From: Nostoc linckia z4 | GTDB taxonomy: Bacteria; Cyanobacteriota; Cyanobacteriia; Cyanobacteriales; Nostocaceae | DNA: 64,000 nt | Assembly: GCF_002608075.1 (NCBI RefSeq) | Contig: NZ_LAHA01000001.1 | Span: 383,014-447,013, forward strand | Reading direction: 5' to 3' | Part shown: positions 9,614 to 18,845 of the stretch, in pieces | How positions within the stretch are numbered: the stretch's first letter is position 1 | How the letters are laid out: every line of letters begins with the position of its first letter | Notes under the pieces: generated by a model | What the model saw: only the letters and a program-made list of their open reading frames with translations | Told to the model about the DNA's origin: nothing | Database searches by the model: none | Made by a program: the position numbers and the translations under genes

Positions 9614-9947
9614 TTATCAACAGCAGCTATTATTCATTACCTTGAAATAACTAGTTATTTACTTAAAAATTGTGTGTTCGTGTTAAACTAAGACCAGTAA
9701 AAATTTATCGCATACTTGCCAGATATCAATTTGATATTAAGCAAAATAAGTTGTTTAAATATATAAAATTGGCAACTTATTAGTAAAATCGATAAAGCCA
9801 TAAACTTACGAGTTTAATTAGCTAAAACTTAGCTTTTTGAACTAATTTTTGGCATTAAAAATGAGGCTAGCAAGTATACAACGATAAAGACCACCAAGGA
9901 CGCAAAATTAATACATTAAACCCGCTTTTCTTACAGCCAAATAAAGA
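9614..9947. other. AT-rich intergenic region
   Basis: No ORF or RNA gene was recognised. The sequence is AT-rich with scattered TATA-like stretches, and presumably carries the promoter of the downstream glycosyltransferase. No hairpin with a T-tract stands out after the MFS stop. Confidence 0.5.
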
Positions 9948-11096
9948 ATGCGTATAGCCTGGATTGGAAAAAAATCGCCCTTTTGCGGTAATGTTACCTA
10001 CAGTAGAGAAATTACAAATGCCTTGCTAGACAAGGGGCATCAAGTTAGTTTTCTCCACTTTGCTCAAGAAGAATCAGAGCCTGATAATTGGCCAAATCTC
10101 CAAGAGGTTCCCCTACCTTTTATTTATAAATCCCAGGTTTACACAATCCCCACTTTTAAAGCGACTAAAGTTTTAACCGACTCGCTGCGGAAAATTAAGC
10201 CAGATGTTGTACATGCTTCTTTAACCTTATCTCCTCTAGACTTTGTTCTACCAGAAATCTGTGAAGAACTGAGGTTACCTTTGGTTGCTACTTTTCACAC
10301 ACCATTTGCTGGAAAAGGAGCAAAACTGATATCAGGAACGCAACTTTTGGCTTATCAACTCTACGCACCTTTTTTGGTTAATTACGATCGCGTGATTGTA
10401 TTTTCCCAAATTCAGCGGGAATTATTGGCACGTATGGGTGTCAGGGAAGAAAATATTGCCATAATTCCTAACGGTGTCGATACCATCAAATATTCTCCAG
10501 GTTATTCTCAAATCAAAGCAGAATTTCAAGCAGAACGCTTGTTTGTTTATCAAGGTCGAATAGCACCAGAGAAAAACGTCGAAGCTCTACTGAGAGCTTG
10601 GAAGCAGTCATCAATGCAGGCTAACAGCAAGCTGTTAATTGTTGGTGATGGGCCTTTGAAGTCTTCTTTAGAGCCATTTTATGGTTGGGAATACGGAATT
10701 ATCTGGTTAGGATTTGTTGCAGATGAAAATCGGCGCATCGAAATTTTGCGCGGCGGGGATGTATTTATTTTGCCTTCATTAGTAGAAGGATTATCTTTAT
10801 CTTTGTTAGAAGCAATGTCATGTGGGATGGCTTGTTTGGCAACAGATGTTGGTGCAGATGGAGAAGTATTGGAAAAGGGAGCGGGTATAGTCGTTAATAC
10901 GAAAACTGTGCGATCGCAACTGCGAACTCTTTTACCTGTGTTACAAGACCATCCAGAGTTAACAACTTTACTGGGGCAAAAAGCTAGACAGCGCGTATTA
11001 GACCGGTATACCCTCAGTAAGAATATTACTATGTTAGAAAAACTTTATGAAGAAGTGTTAACACAGCGACCTTTACCGCTCAGTCGTAGAGCATAG
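9948..11096 (+). CDS. Family 4 glycosyltransferase (possibly DgdA-like)
   Basis: A 382-residue GT-B enzyme. The N-terminal domain starts MRIAWIGKKSPFCGNVTYSR with TFHTPF near 115. The C-terminal domain begins at RLFVYQGRIAPEKNVEALLRAW, and the donor-binding segment PSLVEGLSLSLLEAMSCGMA holds the EX7E motif of GT4 retaining transferases. The start resembles, from memory, the cyanobacterial digalactosyldiacylglycerol synthase DgdA (Synechocystis slr1508 type); that assignment is tentative, and a sugar transferase for another lipid or polysaccharide is possible. It is monocistronic, followed by a MITE-like element. Confidence 0.82.
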   Translation: MRIAWIGKKSPFCGNVTYSREITNALLDKGHQVSFLHFAQEESEPDNWPNLQEVPLPFIYKSQVYTIPTFKATKVLTDSLRKIKPDVVHASLTLSPLDFVLPEICEELRLPLVATFHTPFAGKGAKLISGTQLLAYQLYAPFLVNYDRVIVFSQIQRELLARMGVREENIAIIPNGVDTIKYSPGYSQIKAEFQAERLFVYQGRIAPEKNVEALLRAWKQSSMQANSKLLIVGDGPLKSSLEPFYGWEYGIIWLGFVADENRRIEILRGGDVFILPSLVEGLSLSLLEAMSCGMACLATDVGADGEVLEKGAGIVVNTKTVRSQLRTLLPVLQDHPELTTLLGQKARQRVLDRYTLSKNITMLEKLYEEVLTQRPLPLSRRA

Positions 11097-11159
11097 GGGT
11101 AAATAAAAGGTAATTAGAAAGAGTAATGAGTTAGATTGTTGCTTACTTGAATTTTAAAC

Positions 11160-11271
11160 AGGACTTACGCAGGCTCTAGGAATTCTCGGCGTTCTTCTCT
11201 TCTAGACGCTTTCGCAAAGCGTCTTGGCGGTTCAATAAAGAAAGGTTTTTCACAATTTTTGCGTAAGTTCT
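11160..11271. mobile_element. MITE-like element, 112 bp
   Basis: Terminal inverted repeats AGGACTTACGCA (11160-11171) and TGCGTAAGTTCT (11260-11271) match at 11 of 12 positions. The interior contains a palindrome, GACGCTTTCGCAAAGCGTC, at about 11204-11222. There is no coding capacity. The ends resemble terminal repeats common in Nostoc-type genomes. A target-site duplication is not obvious. Confidence 0.7.
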
Positions 11272-11352
11272 ATTAAACTATCTCCAATATAATAGAGGTT
11301 CGCAAACTATAATTTTGCTGCCTCTTCATATTTAAAAAATTCATACCCTAAC

Positions 11353-13116
11353 TTAGATAACATCCCAAACTTTTTTTGCCAATTGAGCTAGCATTTCTTG
11401 GCGAGACTTTATTGACTCAGAATTCCATTCATCAAATATACTCAAATCTCTTACTGCGCGGTCAATTGCTGTATTTATACCAATATTCACCCGCTCTACT
11501 ATCGACTTAGTAATTAAAAATTTAGATTTTTGGTAAGCGTTTTTCTTCAATTCAAATGGTTTATTTTTTATTGAAGTATTAATAGATTTCTCGATTAAGG
11601 CAAGATTTCCAAGATATTTGACATAGTGAGATATTAACTTTGGTTGATCAAAATAAGATTTGACAATTTCATAATTCTGAGGCAATATATGTTCAATTTC
11701 GACATTTTTATTTATGTAATTTCTTAAATAAGTATGAGCTTCTATTTCTCCATAGGCTAATTCATCAATATGTTGTGTAAGTTTAGCTAATATATATTGC
11801 ATTATTTTTTTTCGTACCGAATCTTCATTAAGTTGACGAAAAGCAAGTACAAATTTTTCAGACAATTTTTGCTTCTCGGTCTGAATTTCTTCAGTTATAA
11901 ATTTATTTAGTGATTCTTTATCATTAATTTGTCTGAGCTTAGATGCCCATTCGACAAATAAAATTTCAAGTTTGCTCGATCTAGCTTGTGTAATGATATA
12001 GATAAATAAGAAATTTTCAATCTGCTTACAAAGTTCTGTGAACATTTCTCTAGAAAAATGTTGAGCCGCTAAAAGTAGTACAAAGTGCTGACTGGTAGAA
12101 AGATAAGAAATATTTTCTAAAAAACGATTCTCTTTACCAAAAATATCATTCCCTTCTTTAAAATTTGCAAATGCTTTTGCCGATTTTAAAAGTGAATCAA
12201 TAAATTCAAATGGTCTCTGATCGTATCCACATTTTTCTTTATTTTTATCAAACCATTCATAAATCTTTTCTTCTCTTATACGCTCTGAATCATATTTTGA
12301 AATAATGAAGTAACGAAGAAAACGTATAGGATTTTCATTAGATTTATATAAGATTTTCAACATTTCCTTCCATTTAGTTTTAAGTTTTTCAAAGTCTTTA
12401 TCTTTGATTTGTATAAACATCAAGTTTTTGAGTAAGTCTACGGCATCAAGACCAACACCACGGTTATTGATAGTTGCAAAAACTTTAAGTGCGTGCGACA
12501 TACTCTTTGTCTCCACGCGAACTACTCTTACATTTTTAATAAAACGTGCATAGAATAATTTAACTTGCTGAATAGCTGCTTCATCCTCAGAAAATTCATC
12601 TTTTAAAAATTTTAAGGCAACTTGATAAGTATTTTTGATGCGTTGTACAGAACTATTATCAGAAATTTCTTCAAAATTTTGTTGCTTAGCAATTTTCTCT
12701 AAAACATTTCGGCTTTCTTCATCATACTGAAGTTCTATTCTTTCTTTAAATCTTTCATTACCGTTTTGTTCTATAAAATATGAAGTGAGAAATTCTTTAA
12801 GTTTTTCAACAGGCTCATGAGGATTTAATTCTTGTATAAAATCTCTTACTGCACATAGAATTAAATAAGCAGTTGTCATTCTTTGTTGCCCATCTATAAG
12901 TTCATATAATTCTTGAGATTTACAGACAATAATACTTCCTATAAAACACTCCCAGTCTGAACCAGACTTGTTGTGTAAAAATGGCTCATAAACATCTTTA
13001 AGAAGTTCTAAAACTTGTTTTTCTTCCCAAACATACTCACGTTGATAGGCTTTAACTACATAAAAATCCTGAAATAGTTCTTCTAATGTATAGTCACGAG
13101 ATTCAATTGCAGCCAT
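11353..13116 (-). CDS. DUF262/DUF1524 (GmrSD-type) nuclease
   Basis: A 587-residue single-chain protein. The N-terminal DUF262 domain shows YQREYVW (residues 24-30) and the nucleotide-binding/hydrolysis motif IDGQQRMTT (DGQQR at 75-79). A helical middle follows, and the C-terminal DUF1524 domain carries the HNH-type motif IEHILPQN near residue 475 with YLGNLALIEKSIN after it. This architecture is that of GmrSD type IV restriction enzymes, which cut glucosylated hydroxymethylcytosine phage DNA, and of related anti-phage proteins. The gene is AT-rich and isolated between a MITE and a protease gene. A C5-methyltransferase gene lies 5 kb away. A defence role is inferred from the family. Confidence 0.87.
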   Translation of the reverse strand: MAAIESRDYTLEELFQDFYVVKAYQREYVWEEKQVLELLKDVYEPFLHNKSGSDWECFIGSIIVCKSQELYELIDGQQRMTTAYLILCAVRDFIQELNPHEPVEKLKEFLTSYFIEQNGNERFKERIELQYDEESRNVLEKIAKQQNFEEISDNSSVQRIKNTYQVALKFLKDEFSEDEAAIQQVKLFYARFIKNVRVVRVETKSMSHALKVFATINNRGVGLDAVDLLKNLMFIQIKDKDFEKLKTKWKEMLKILYKSNENPIRFLRYFIISKYDSERIREEKIYEWFDKNKEKCGYDQRPFEFIDSLLKSAKAFANFKEGNDIFGKENRFLENISYLSTSQHFVLLLAAQHFSREMFTELCKQIENFLFIYIITQARSSKLEILFVEWASKLRQINDKESLNKFITEEIQTEKQKLSEKFVLAFRQLNEDSVRKKIMQYILAKLTQHIDELAYGEIEAHTYLRNYINKNVEIEHILPQNYEIVKSYFDQPKLISHYVKYLGNLALIEKSINTSIKNKPFELKKNAYQKSKFLITKSIVERVNIGINTAIDRAVRDLSIFDEWNSESIKSRQEMLAQLAKKVWDVI

Positions 13117-13363
13117 GAAATTATTTTCTCCTGAGTTTAATTTTTAAATTTCCTAATAATTGCAATTTTATAAATATTATTTACACAATAAAGTAATTTT
13201 CAGATAAATAAAGTTCATGATTAGGGTACAAGAGTTTTCATACCTACTATAATTTGTACTCCAGTAAGTAGCAAGATGTTATGTGTAGAATCTGAGCTTT
13301 TATCTCAATTAATTAAAAATAGATTTATTATGTTTTAAAACTTAGTTATTCAGGCTTAATTAT

Positions 13364-14290
13364 TTACCATCCCAAACTAGTTGCCTGTTGATAAACTAGC
13401 TTCAAAGTATTCACATCCCGAAGAGAAATAGACGCAGGATTGCGAACTTGGGAAAAGTATAAAGCATCAGTTTGTAGGGGACTATGACCCCAAATTCCCA
13501 AAGCGTGTCCGAGTTCGTGACGAGCTGCTGCTTGGATATAATCACCTGTTTGACTCGGACTGAGTAAGATATTGAAGCGGTGAAATAAAACTTTGTTATT
13601 GGTATATAACTCGTAAGTAGTTTGTGCCGATCGCGCACGGGGTATATTACTACCTGGAGAAATTTGTAGAGGCGGCGCTTTTCGGAAAATGCTAATATCA
13701 GCAACTTCTGGCTGTTGCACTACTGTCAAAGGCAAATAAGCACTCCATTCTTGCACAGCCTGTAAGACACTGCTGACCCATGCTTGAGCTTGTTTTTCGC
13801 TAACGGCCTTTGGTGTTTCTACGTAAACTTTAATAGGAAATTGCGACCAAACTAAATAACCAACTTGAGTTGTTGTCACTTGGGAAAAGTAGTCGCCACT
13901 GTTAGTGTTATCTTGCCACTGCGCGAGTGTGGATGGCAATGGATGAGGTTTTGGGGGAAGGGAGGGTGAGGGAGATGTAGCTTTAACTTCTCTTTGGGAG
14001 ACGCTAGCGGGAACCCACAGGGTGGGAGATGAGGGAGAAACAATAACTAATGCCCCATGACGCCACTTGCTCCACTTGGGGAGACCCCAAGACCGCAGTG
14101 GCTCCCCCATGCCCCATGACGCCACTTGCTCCACTTGGGGAGACCCCAAGACCGCAGTGGCTCCCCCATACCCCAAGTTACTAAAAATAATTAGCAGCCC
14201 AGTGCTAATACTTAAGCCAAGAGCTGCTAATAGTTGTCTAATTAATTTTTTGGGGGTTTTCGGTATTGGATATTGGCTTTTGTTCCTCAT
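13364..14290 (-). CDS. Matrixin-like secreted zinc metalloprotease with repeat insertion
   Basis: The zinc-binding motif HELGHALGIWGH (residues about 257-268) fits HExxHxxGxxH of metzincin/matrixin peptidases. Residues about 14-42 (LIRQLLAALGLSISTGLLIIFSNLG) form a signal peptide or membrane anchor, so export is likely. Residues about 42-125 are Pro/Ser-rich and repeat-derived: two 59-bp palindromic copies at 14050-14167 are translated in different frames as AVLGSPQVEQVASWG and PLRSWGLPKWSKWRHG. The catalytic domain starts near residue 140. Because 59 is not a multiple of three, loss of a copy would frameshift the protease. Confidence 0.83.
   Translation of the reverse strand: MRNKSQYPIPKTPKKLIRQLLAALGLSISTGLLIIFSNLGYGGATAVLGSPQVEQVASWGMGEPLRSWGLPKWSKWRHGALVIVSPSSPTLWVPASVSQREVKATSPSPSLPPKPHPLPSTLAQWQDNTNSGDYFSQVTTTQVGYLVWSQFPIKVYVETPKAVSEKQAQAWVSSVLQAVQEWSAYLPLTVVQQPEVADISIFRKAPPLQISPGSNIPRARSAQTTYELYTNNKVLFHRFNILLSPSQTGDYIQAAARHELGHALGIWGHSPLQTDALYFSQVRNPASISLRDVNTLKLVYQQATSLGW
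14050..14167. repeat. Two tandem 59-bp palindromic repeats inside a CDS
   Basis: Copies run 14050-14108 and 14109-14167 and are near-identical. Each holds nested inverted repeats: CTTGGGG-AGA-CCCCAAG inside CCACTTG...GCAGTGG. They read ...ACGCCACTTGCTCCACTTGG... on the plus strand. A further repeat-like stretch (TCTTTGGGAGACGCTAGCGG, about 13989-14010) sits just downstream in the same gene. Confidence 0.85.
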
Positions 14291-14357
14291 TTCCCCCTCA
14301 CTTCCTTACTCCCTCATCTTCCACCCTGCGGTAAGCTAAAGCTACATCTCCTGATCT

Positions 14358-14591
14358 TTATTTAGGCAGCCAACCAGCACTTAAAACTACTGTTAAACCA
14401 AGAAAAATGATTGTCAACGCCCAAGTGACTCGGTTCAAGGTGTTTTCTGCACTTTTGGTGCTGCTAAATAGCTGAGCTTGTCCACCAATGGCTCCAATAC
14501 CATCACCTTTGGGGCTGTGTAGCAAAACTAAAACAATTAGACCAACGGCGGAAAATGCCCAAATGCCTTGCACGATATTAGTAACTGTCAT
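14358..14591 (-). CDS. secG: Preprotein translocase subunit SecG
   Basis: A 77-residue protein with two hydrophobic helices (about 3-23 and 53-75) and the conserved link LLHSPKGDGIGAIGGQAQLFSSTKSAENTLNRVTW. SecG joins SecYEG in the plasma or thylakoid membrane and assists SecA-driven export. The gene lies downstream of gpmI on the same strand, with a spacer of about 240 bp full of STRRs. Placement beside gpmI is common in bacteria. Confidence 0.93.
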   Translation of the reverse strand: MTVTNIVQGIWAFSAVGLIVLVLLHSPKGDGIGAIGGQAQLFSSTKSAENTLNRVTWALTIIFLGLTVVLSAGWLPK

Positions 14592-14625
14592 GGTAGCAAT
14601 CTCGTTTATAACAAGTTTTAAAAAA

Positions 14626-14829
14626 GAGGAGTTAGGAGTTAGGAGTTAGGAGTTAGGAGTTAGGAGTTAGGGGTGAGAAGTTAGGAGTTATGAGTTAGAA
14701 GTTAGGAGTTAGGAAAGTTTTAATCGATCGCTCTTCACTATTAACTCTTAATTATTAACTCCTCACTGTTAACTCTCCACTCCTAACTCTGAATTATCAA
14801 CTCTTCACTCTCAACTCTCCACTCCTAAC
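14626..14829. repeat. STRR block, GTTAGGA heptamers and their inverted partners
   Basis: At 14626-14714, GAGTTAG/GTTAGGA units repeat about a dozen times. From 14736 to 14829 the complementary form (AACTCC, CTCCTAAC, ACTCTTCACT) appears. The two halves could fold back on each other in the gpmI-secG transcript. No ORF is present. Confidence 0.85.
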
Positions 14830-14833
14830 TATT

Positions 14834-16432
14834 TTACAAGCCTACTTGCACGGGGGTGCGAGTGCGTTGCAGCTCGTATTCTGCGGTTTTCAGCAGCGAT
14901 CGCCCTGTCATTTCTGGTGGTTGAGGCAGCTGTAAAATCTCTAGAATGGTGGGGGCAATGTCGGCTAGCTTGCCATCGCTTCGCAGTTCGACATTTGTAC
15001 CATAACCAGGGATTTTGACTTTTTCTCCTTCCACGAGGATAAAGGGAACTGGATTAGTTGTGTGAGCTGTCCAGGGATTACCTTCTTCATCTAGCATATA
15101 CTCAGCGTTGCCATGATCGGCAGTAATAATTGTCGTACCGCCAGCTTTGATAACGCTCTCTAATAATCGTCCCAAACAGCGATCGACTGTTTCAATGGCT
15201 GTAATGGTGGCTTCAATCTGACCAGTATGCCCTACCATATCTGGATTGGCATAATTAATCACAACCAAAGAATATAAACCCTTTTCAATGGCAGCGATCG
15301 CTACGTCTGTAACTGCTGTTGCTGACATTGCTGGGGCATGGTCGTAAGTTGCTACCATTGGGCTACTGACTAATTCCCGGTCTTCACCAGGAAAAGGTTC
15401 TTCCAAACCGCCATTAAAGAAATACGTGACGTGGGCGTATTTTTCGGTTTCGGCGGTGCGTAATTGCTTGAGATTGTGATTGGCTATTACTTGTCCCAGA
15501 ATATTATTGAGATTCTGCGGCTCAAAAGCCACAGCTACGGGTAAGTCTGGGTCGTATTGGGTAAAGGTCACAAATGAGAGCTGTGTGACTTGCTTTCTTT
15601 CAAAACCGTTAAATTCAGGACTGACAAAGGCTTGAGTCAGTTGTCTGGCGCGGTCGGGGCGGAAGTTGAAAAATATCACCCCATCCCCTGCTTCTACTGC
15701 ACCAGGAGCAATTCTAACGGGATTGACAAATTCATCTTTTACACCTTCACCGTAAGATGCTTGCAAGATTTCCACAGCCTTACGGTTGTCAGTCACTGCA
15801 TTCTGTGTCATGACATCGTAGGCGCGTTTGACTCGATCCCAGCGGCGATCGCGATCCATCGCGTAGTAGCGACCGCTGAGGGTGACTATGCGCCCAATGC
15901 CTATGCGGTCTATGTAATTTTGTAGCTGGCTGATGGCTTTTATACCGTCGGTTGGCGCGGTGTCACGACCATCAGTAATCGCGTGGATACAAACTTCTGA
16001 AATTCGCTGCTCTTTAGCTAAGTCAAGTAGTCCAAACAGATGGGTGATATGGGAATGTACCCCTCCCTCAGAACAAAGCCCTACTAGATGCAGCTTGCCA
16101 TTGCGAGAGCGAACTTCCTGGCAAATTTTGACAAGTGCTGGGTTTGAGGTAATGGAACCATCTTCCACCGCATCAGAGATACGTACCAGTTCTTGTGGCA
16201 CCACTCGCCCAGCACCAATGTTCAAATGGCCAACTTCTGAGTTGCCCATTTGACCATCTGGCAACCCTACGGCTTTTCCTGATGTGTGGATGAGGGTATG
16301 CGGGTAAGCTGCCCATAAACTGTCCACAATCGGAGTTTTAGCAGCAACAATAGCGTTTCCTCGCGTCTGCTCGCAGTAGCCCCATCCGTCTAAAATGACT
16401 AGCACCACAGGAGCAACAGGTGCTTTGGTCAT
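14834..16432 (-). CDS. gpmI: 2,3-bisphosphoglycerate-independent phosphoglycerate mutase
   Basis: GpmI interconverts 3- and 2-phosphoglycerate using manganese and a phosphoserine intermediate. The 532-residue protein has the metal-binding start VVLVILDGWGYCEQTRGNA, the nucleophile serine in DGQMGNSEVGHLNIGAGR (near residue 66), AITDGRDTAP and GRYYAMDRDRRWDR for substrate binding, and the C-terminal metal ligands in NYANPDMVGHTG and IITADHGNAEYM. The protein is full length. It is upstream of secG and probably shares its transcript. Confidence 0.96.
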   Translation of the reverse strand: MTKAPVAPVVLVILDGWGYCEQTRGNAIVAAKTPIVDSLWAAYPHTLIHTSGKAVGLPDGQMGNSEVGHLNIGAGRVVPQELVRISDAVEDGSITSNPALVKICQEVRSRNGKLHLVGLCSEGGVHSHITHLFGLLDLAKEQRISEVCIHAITDGRDTAPTDGIKAISQLQNYIDRIGIGRIVTLSGRYYAMDRDRRWDRVKRAYDVMTQNAVTDNRKAVEILQASYGEGVKDEFVNPVRIAPGAVEAGDGVIFFNFRPDRARQLTQAFVSPEFNGFERKQVTQLSFVTFTQYDPDLPVAVAFEPQNLNNILGQVIANHNLKQLRTAETEKYAHVTYFFNGGLEEPFPGEDRELVSSPMVATYDHAPAMSATAVTDVAIAAIEKGLYSLVVINYANPDMVGHTGQIEATITAIETVDRCLGRLLESVIKAGGTTIITADHGNAEYMLDEEGNPWTAHTTNPVPFILVEGEKVKIPGYGTNVELRSDGKLADIAPTILEILQLPQPPEMTGRSLLKTAEYELQRTRTPVQVGL

Positions 16433-16995
16433 AGTAAAATTGCCCTTTACTTTTTGTAATACCCGAATGATACCATTGCTAATCGCTGCCGCAAGTGAAT
16501 TTCTGCTTATTAACTTCTTTTATGAAGGACTTGCAGCTTTTTGAGACATTTTTTAAATATTAGTAATTTTTCTATGGTGTTTTTGATCTTGAATAATCAA
16601 TGATTATTTAGTACACTGTCACACATTTTAGTTGCATATCAACACGTGAATTTACCATTTTTTAGTGGTCAATTATGACTGAGTGTTATTGATGACCAAT
16701 GAAAGTTTTGATCGAGAATGCAATATTTAGCTGTGTTAGTTGAATGGCAATTTTAAGCCAGCAAGTCACCAGTTATTAACTGTATTTTGAAAATTTAAGG
16801 GACTTCCAAGTAAAAAAATATTCCATTGCTATTGGTGACTGTTGACCGTTGACTGTTTACTGTTGATTGTCAAGCATCAACAGTCAGCGCGTTAACCAGA
16901 ATAGTTTATTTTTTTCGTGGAACTCCCATTAACTAAAATAAAAAACTGACAAATGCTTAGCGTTGAGTTTTACTAGTAAGCGATTGTCCGGTTTA
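16433..16995. other. Intergenic region with TGACTGT-type STRRs
   Basis: No gene was recognised. At about 16836-16890, GACTGTTGACCGTTGACTG is followed by partial complements (GTCAAGCATCAACAGTCAG), the same heptamer family as at 3272 and 42119. The part next to 16433 must carry the gpmI promoter; it is AT-rich without a clear consensus. Confidence 0.5.
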
Positions 16996-18690
16996 TTATT
17001 TTCTTTTTGTGGCAGCTTTGGCTGCTTTTGCAGCTTTTTTTGCAGCTTTTTCGGCTTCTATTGCAGCTAACCTTGCTTGTTCTTTTTCTTCAGCAATTTT
17101 TTGCAGATAGTAATGATAATCTCCTAAATAAACGTGAAATTCCCCATCACGAATCTCGACAATTTTGTTGGCTACCTGAGAAATAAAGTAGCGGTCATGA
17201 GATACAACAATTGCCGTACCGTCATAATTTTGCAGGGATTCTTCCAGCATTTCTTTTGCTGGAATATCTAAGTGATTTGTCGGCTCATCCAAGATTAATA
17301 AGTTGGCAGGACGTAAAAGCATTTTTGCTAATGCTAAACGAGCTTTTTCTCCTCCACTTAATGCGCCGACTGCCTTAAATACTGTGTCACCAGTAAATAA
17401 AAATCGTCCTAAAAGCGTGCGGACTTCTTCATTTTTCCAATCGGGGACTTCATCATGGATTGTTTCCATGACAGTTTTCTTTAAGTCTAAAGCTTCGGCT
17501 TGATTTTGCTCAAAGTAACCGGGAATAACATTATGATCGCCCAATTGAACAGTACCTTCTGTGGGTGTTTCCATCCCCATAATGAGGCGCAAGAGCGTAG
17601 ATTTTCCAGCACCGTTGGGGCCAAGAAAAGCAATGCGATCGCCTCTTTCAATTAAGAGATTCGCTCCCAAAAACAAAATCTTATCATCATAGATATGAGT
17701 AAAATCTTTGATGTTTACCACTTCGCGTCCACTGCGTGGTGCGGGAGGAAAACGGAAGTGCAGAGTTCTCACCCCAGCTACTGGTGCTTCGATGCGTTCA
17801 ATTTTTTCCAGTTGCTTTTCCCGGCTTTTTGCCTGGGTACTGCGGGTAGCACTGGCACGAAATCGATCGACAAAAACTTGTTGTTTTTCTAATTCTTTCT
17901 GTTGGCGTTCGTAAGCACTCAGTTGTGCGGATTGATTTTCAGCTTTCTGTTGTAAATATGCAGAGTAATTGCCGAGGTAAGTAGTAGAAACACCGCGTTC
18001 AGTTTCCACAATTTGGGTGCAGAGTCGGTCAAGAAATTCCCGGTCATGGGAAACTATCACCATCGGCGTAATTAGTCCCTTGAGATAATTTTCTAACCAC
18101 TCAATGGTTTCTAAATCCAGATGGTTAGTTGGTTCGTCCAGGAGTAACAAGTCGGGTTTTTGCAGCAGGATTTTACCCAAACTCATCCGCATTTGCCAGC
18201 CGCCACTAAAAGCACTCACAAGGCGATCGCTATCTTCTACCCCAAATCCCATTTCTGGTAAGATTTTCCCAATGCGTGCGTCTAAGCCATAGCCATCTAA
18301 AGCTTCAAATTGGCGTTGTAAACGATCTAATTTGTTGATTAGCCGTTCCAGTTCCTCTGGACTAGCCGCTTCCATCTCACATTGTACCTGCGCCAGAGAT
18401 AACTGTACTTGGTTCGCTTCTTTAAAAACCGTCCAAAATTCTTCTCTAACAGTGCGCGTCGGGTCTACTTCAAACTCTTGGTTGAGGTATGCTATGTGTA
18501 AACTGGCAGGACGAATGATTTCCCCTGAACTCGGTTCAATTTCCCCAGTAATAATTTTGAGTTGGGTGGATTTTCCCGCACCGTTGACACCGACTAAGCC
18601 AATGCGATCGCCTGGTTTAACTTCCCAGTTGATATCTTTGAGAACTTCGCCTGTAGGATAAATTTTACTAATATGTTCGAGTCGCAGCAT
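16996..18690 (-). CDS. ABC-F family ATPase (EttA/Uup-like translation factor)
   Basis: Two ABC ATPase domains on one 564-residue chain and no membrane segments define an ABC-F protein. Walker A motifs are GVNGAGKST (near 34) and GPNGAGKST (near 350). ABC signatures LSGGW- and LSGGEKARLALAKML precede LLLLDEPTNHLD and LLILDEPTNHLD. The charged inter-domain linker (about 245-310, rich in Q, K, E and R) is the P-site tRNA-interacting motif. The C-terminus is a Lys/Ala-rich tail (KAAKKAAKAAKAATKRK). These factors act on stalled or specialised ribosomes; the exact subfamily is not decided here. Confidence 0.92.
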   Translation of the reverse strand: MLRLEHISKIYPTGEVLKDINWEVKPGDRIGLVGVNGAGKSTQLKIITGEIEPSSGEIIRPASLHIAYLNQEFEVDPTRTVREEFWTVFKEANQVQLSLAQVQCEMEAASPEELERLINKLDRLQRQFEALDGYGLDARIGKILPEMGFGVEDSDRLVSAFSGGWQMRMSLGKILLQKPDLLLLDEPTNHLDLETIEWLENYLKGLITPMVIVSHDREFLDRLCTQIVETERGVSTTYLGNYSAYLQQKAENQSAQLSAYERQQKELEKQQVFVDRFRASATRSTQAKSREKQLEKIERIEAPVAGVRTLHFRFPPAPRSGREVVNIKDFTHIYDDKILFLGANLLIERGDRIAFLGPNGAGKSTLLRLIMGMETPTEGTVQLGDHNVIPGYFEQNQAEALDLKKTVMETIHDEVPDWKNEEVRTLLGRFLFTGDTVFKAVGALSGGEKARLALAKMLLRPANLLILDEPTNHLDIPAKEMLEESLQNYDGTAIVVSHDRYFISQVANKIVEIRDGEFHVYLGDYHYYLQKIAEEKEQARLAAIEAEKAAKKAAKAAKAATKRK

Positions 18691-18845
18691 TAAGTTTCTC
18701 TCAGGTAGGGAGTGGGTGATTGAGGACGAAGTACTAATACCGCTTCCAATATTAACAAAAATTAACTATAAATTTGTTCCAAGGAACTTGCAAAACTGCA
18801 AATCAAATTTGCTCTCTGTGACGCATTAAAATTACCGCATCCCTC

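Noticed and set aside
9948-11096. Firm naming of this gene as dgdA
   Set aside because: The N-terminal similarity is from memory only; GT4 enzymes are too alike to name without an alignment.
11353-13116. DUF262 gene and the methyltransferase at 4933 taken as one R-M operon
   Set aside because: They lie 5 kb apart on opposite strands with deoC, recO, MFS and glycosyltransferase genes between them; only a loose functional link is possible.
14626-14829. STRR block considered as a CRISPR or origin iterons
   Set aside because: Units are 7 bp, contiguous, degenerate, and the same type of block occurs in many spacers of the window; no DnaA-box cluster is seen.
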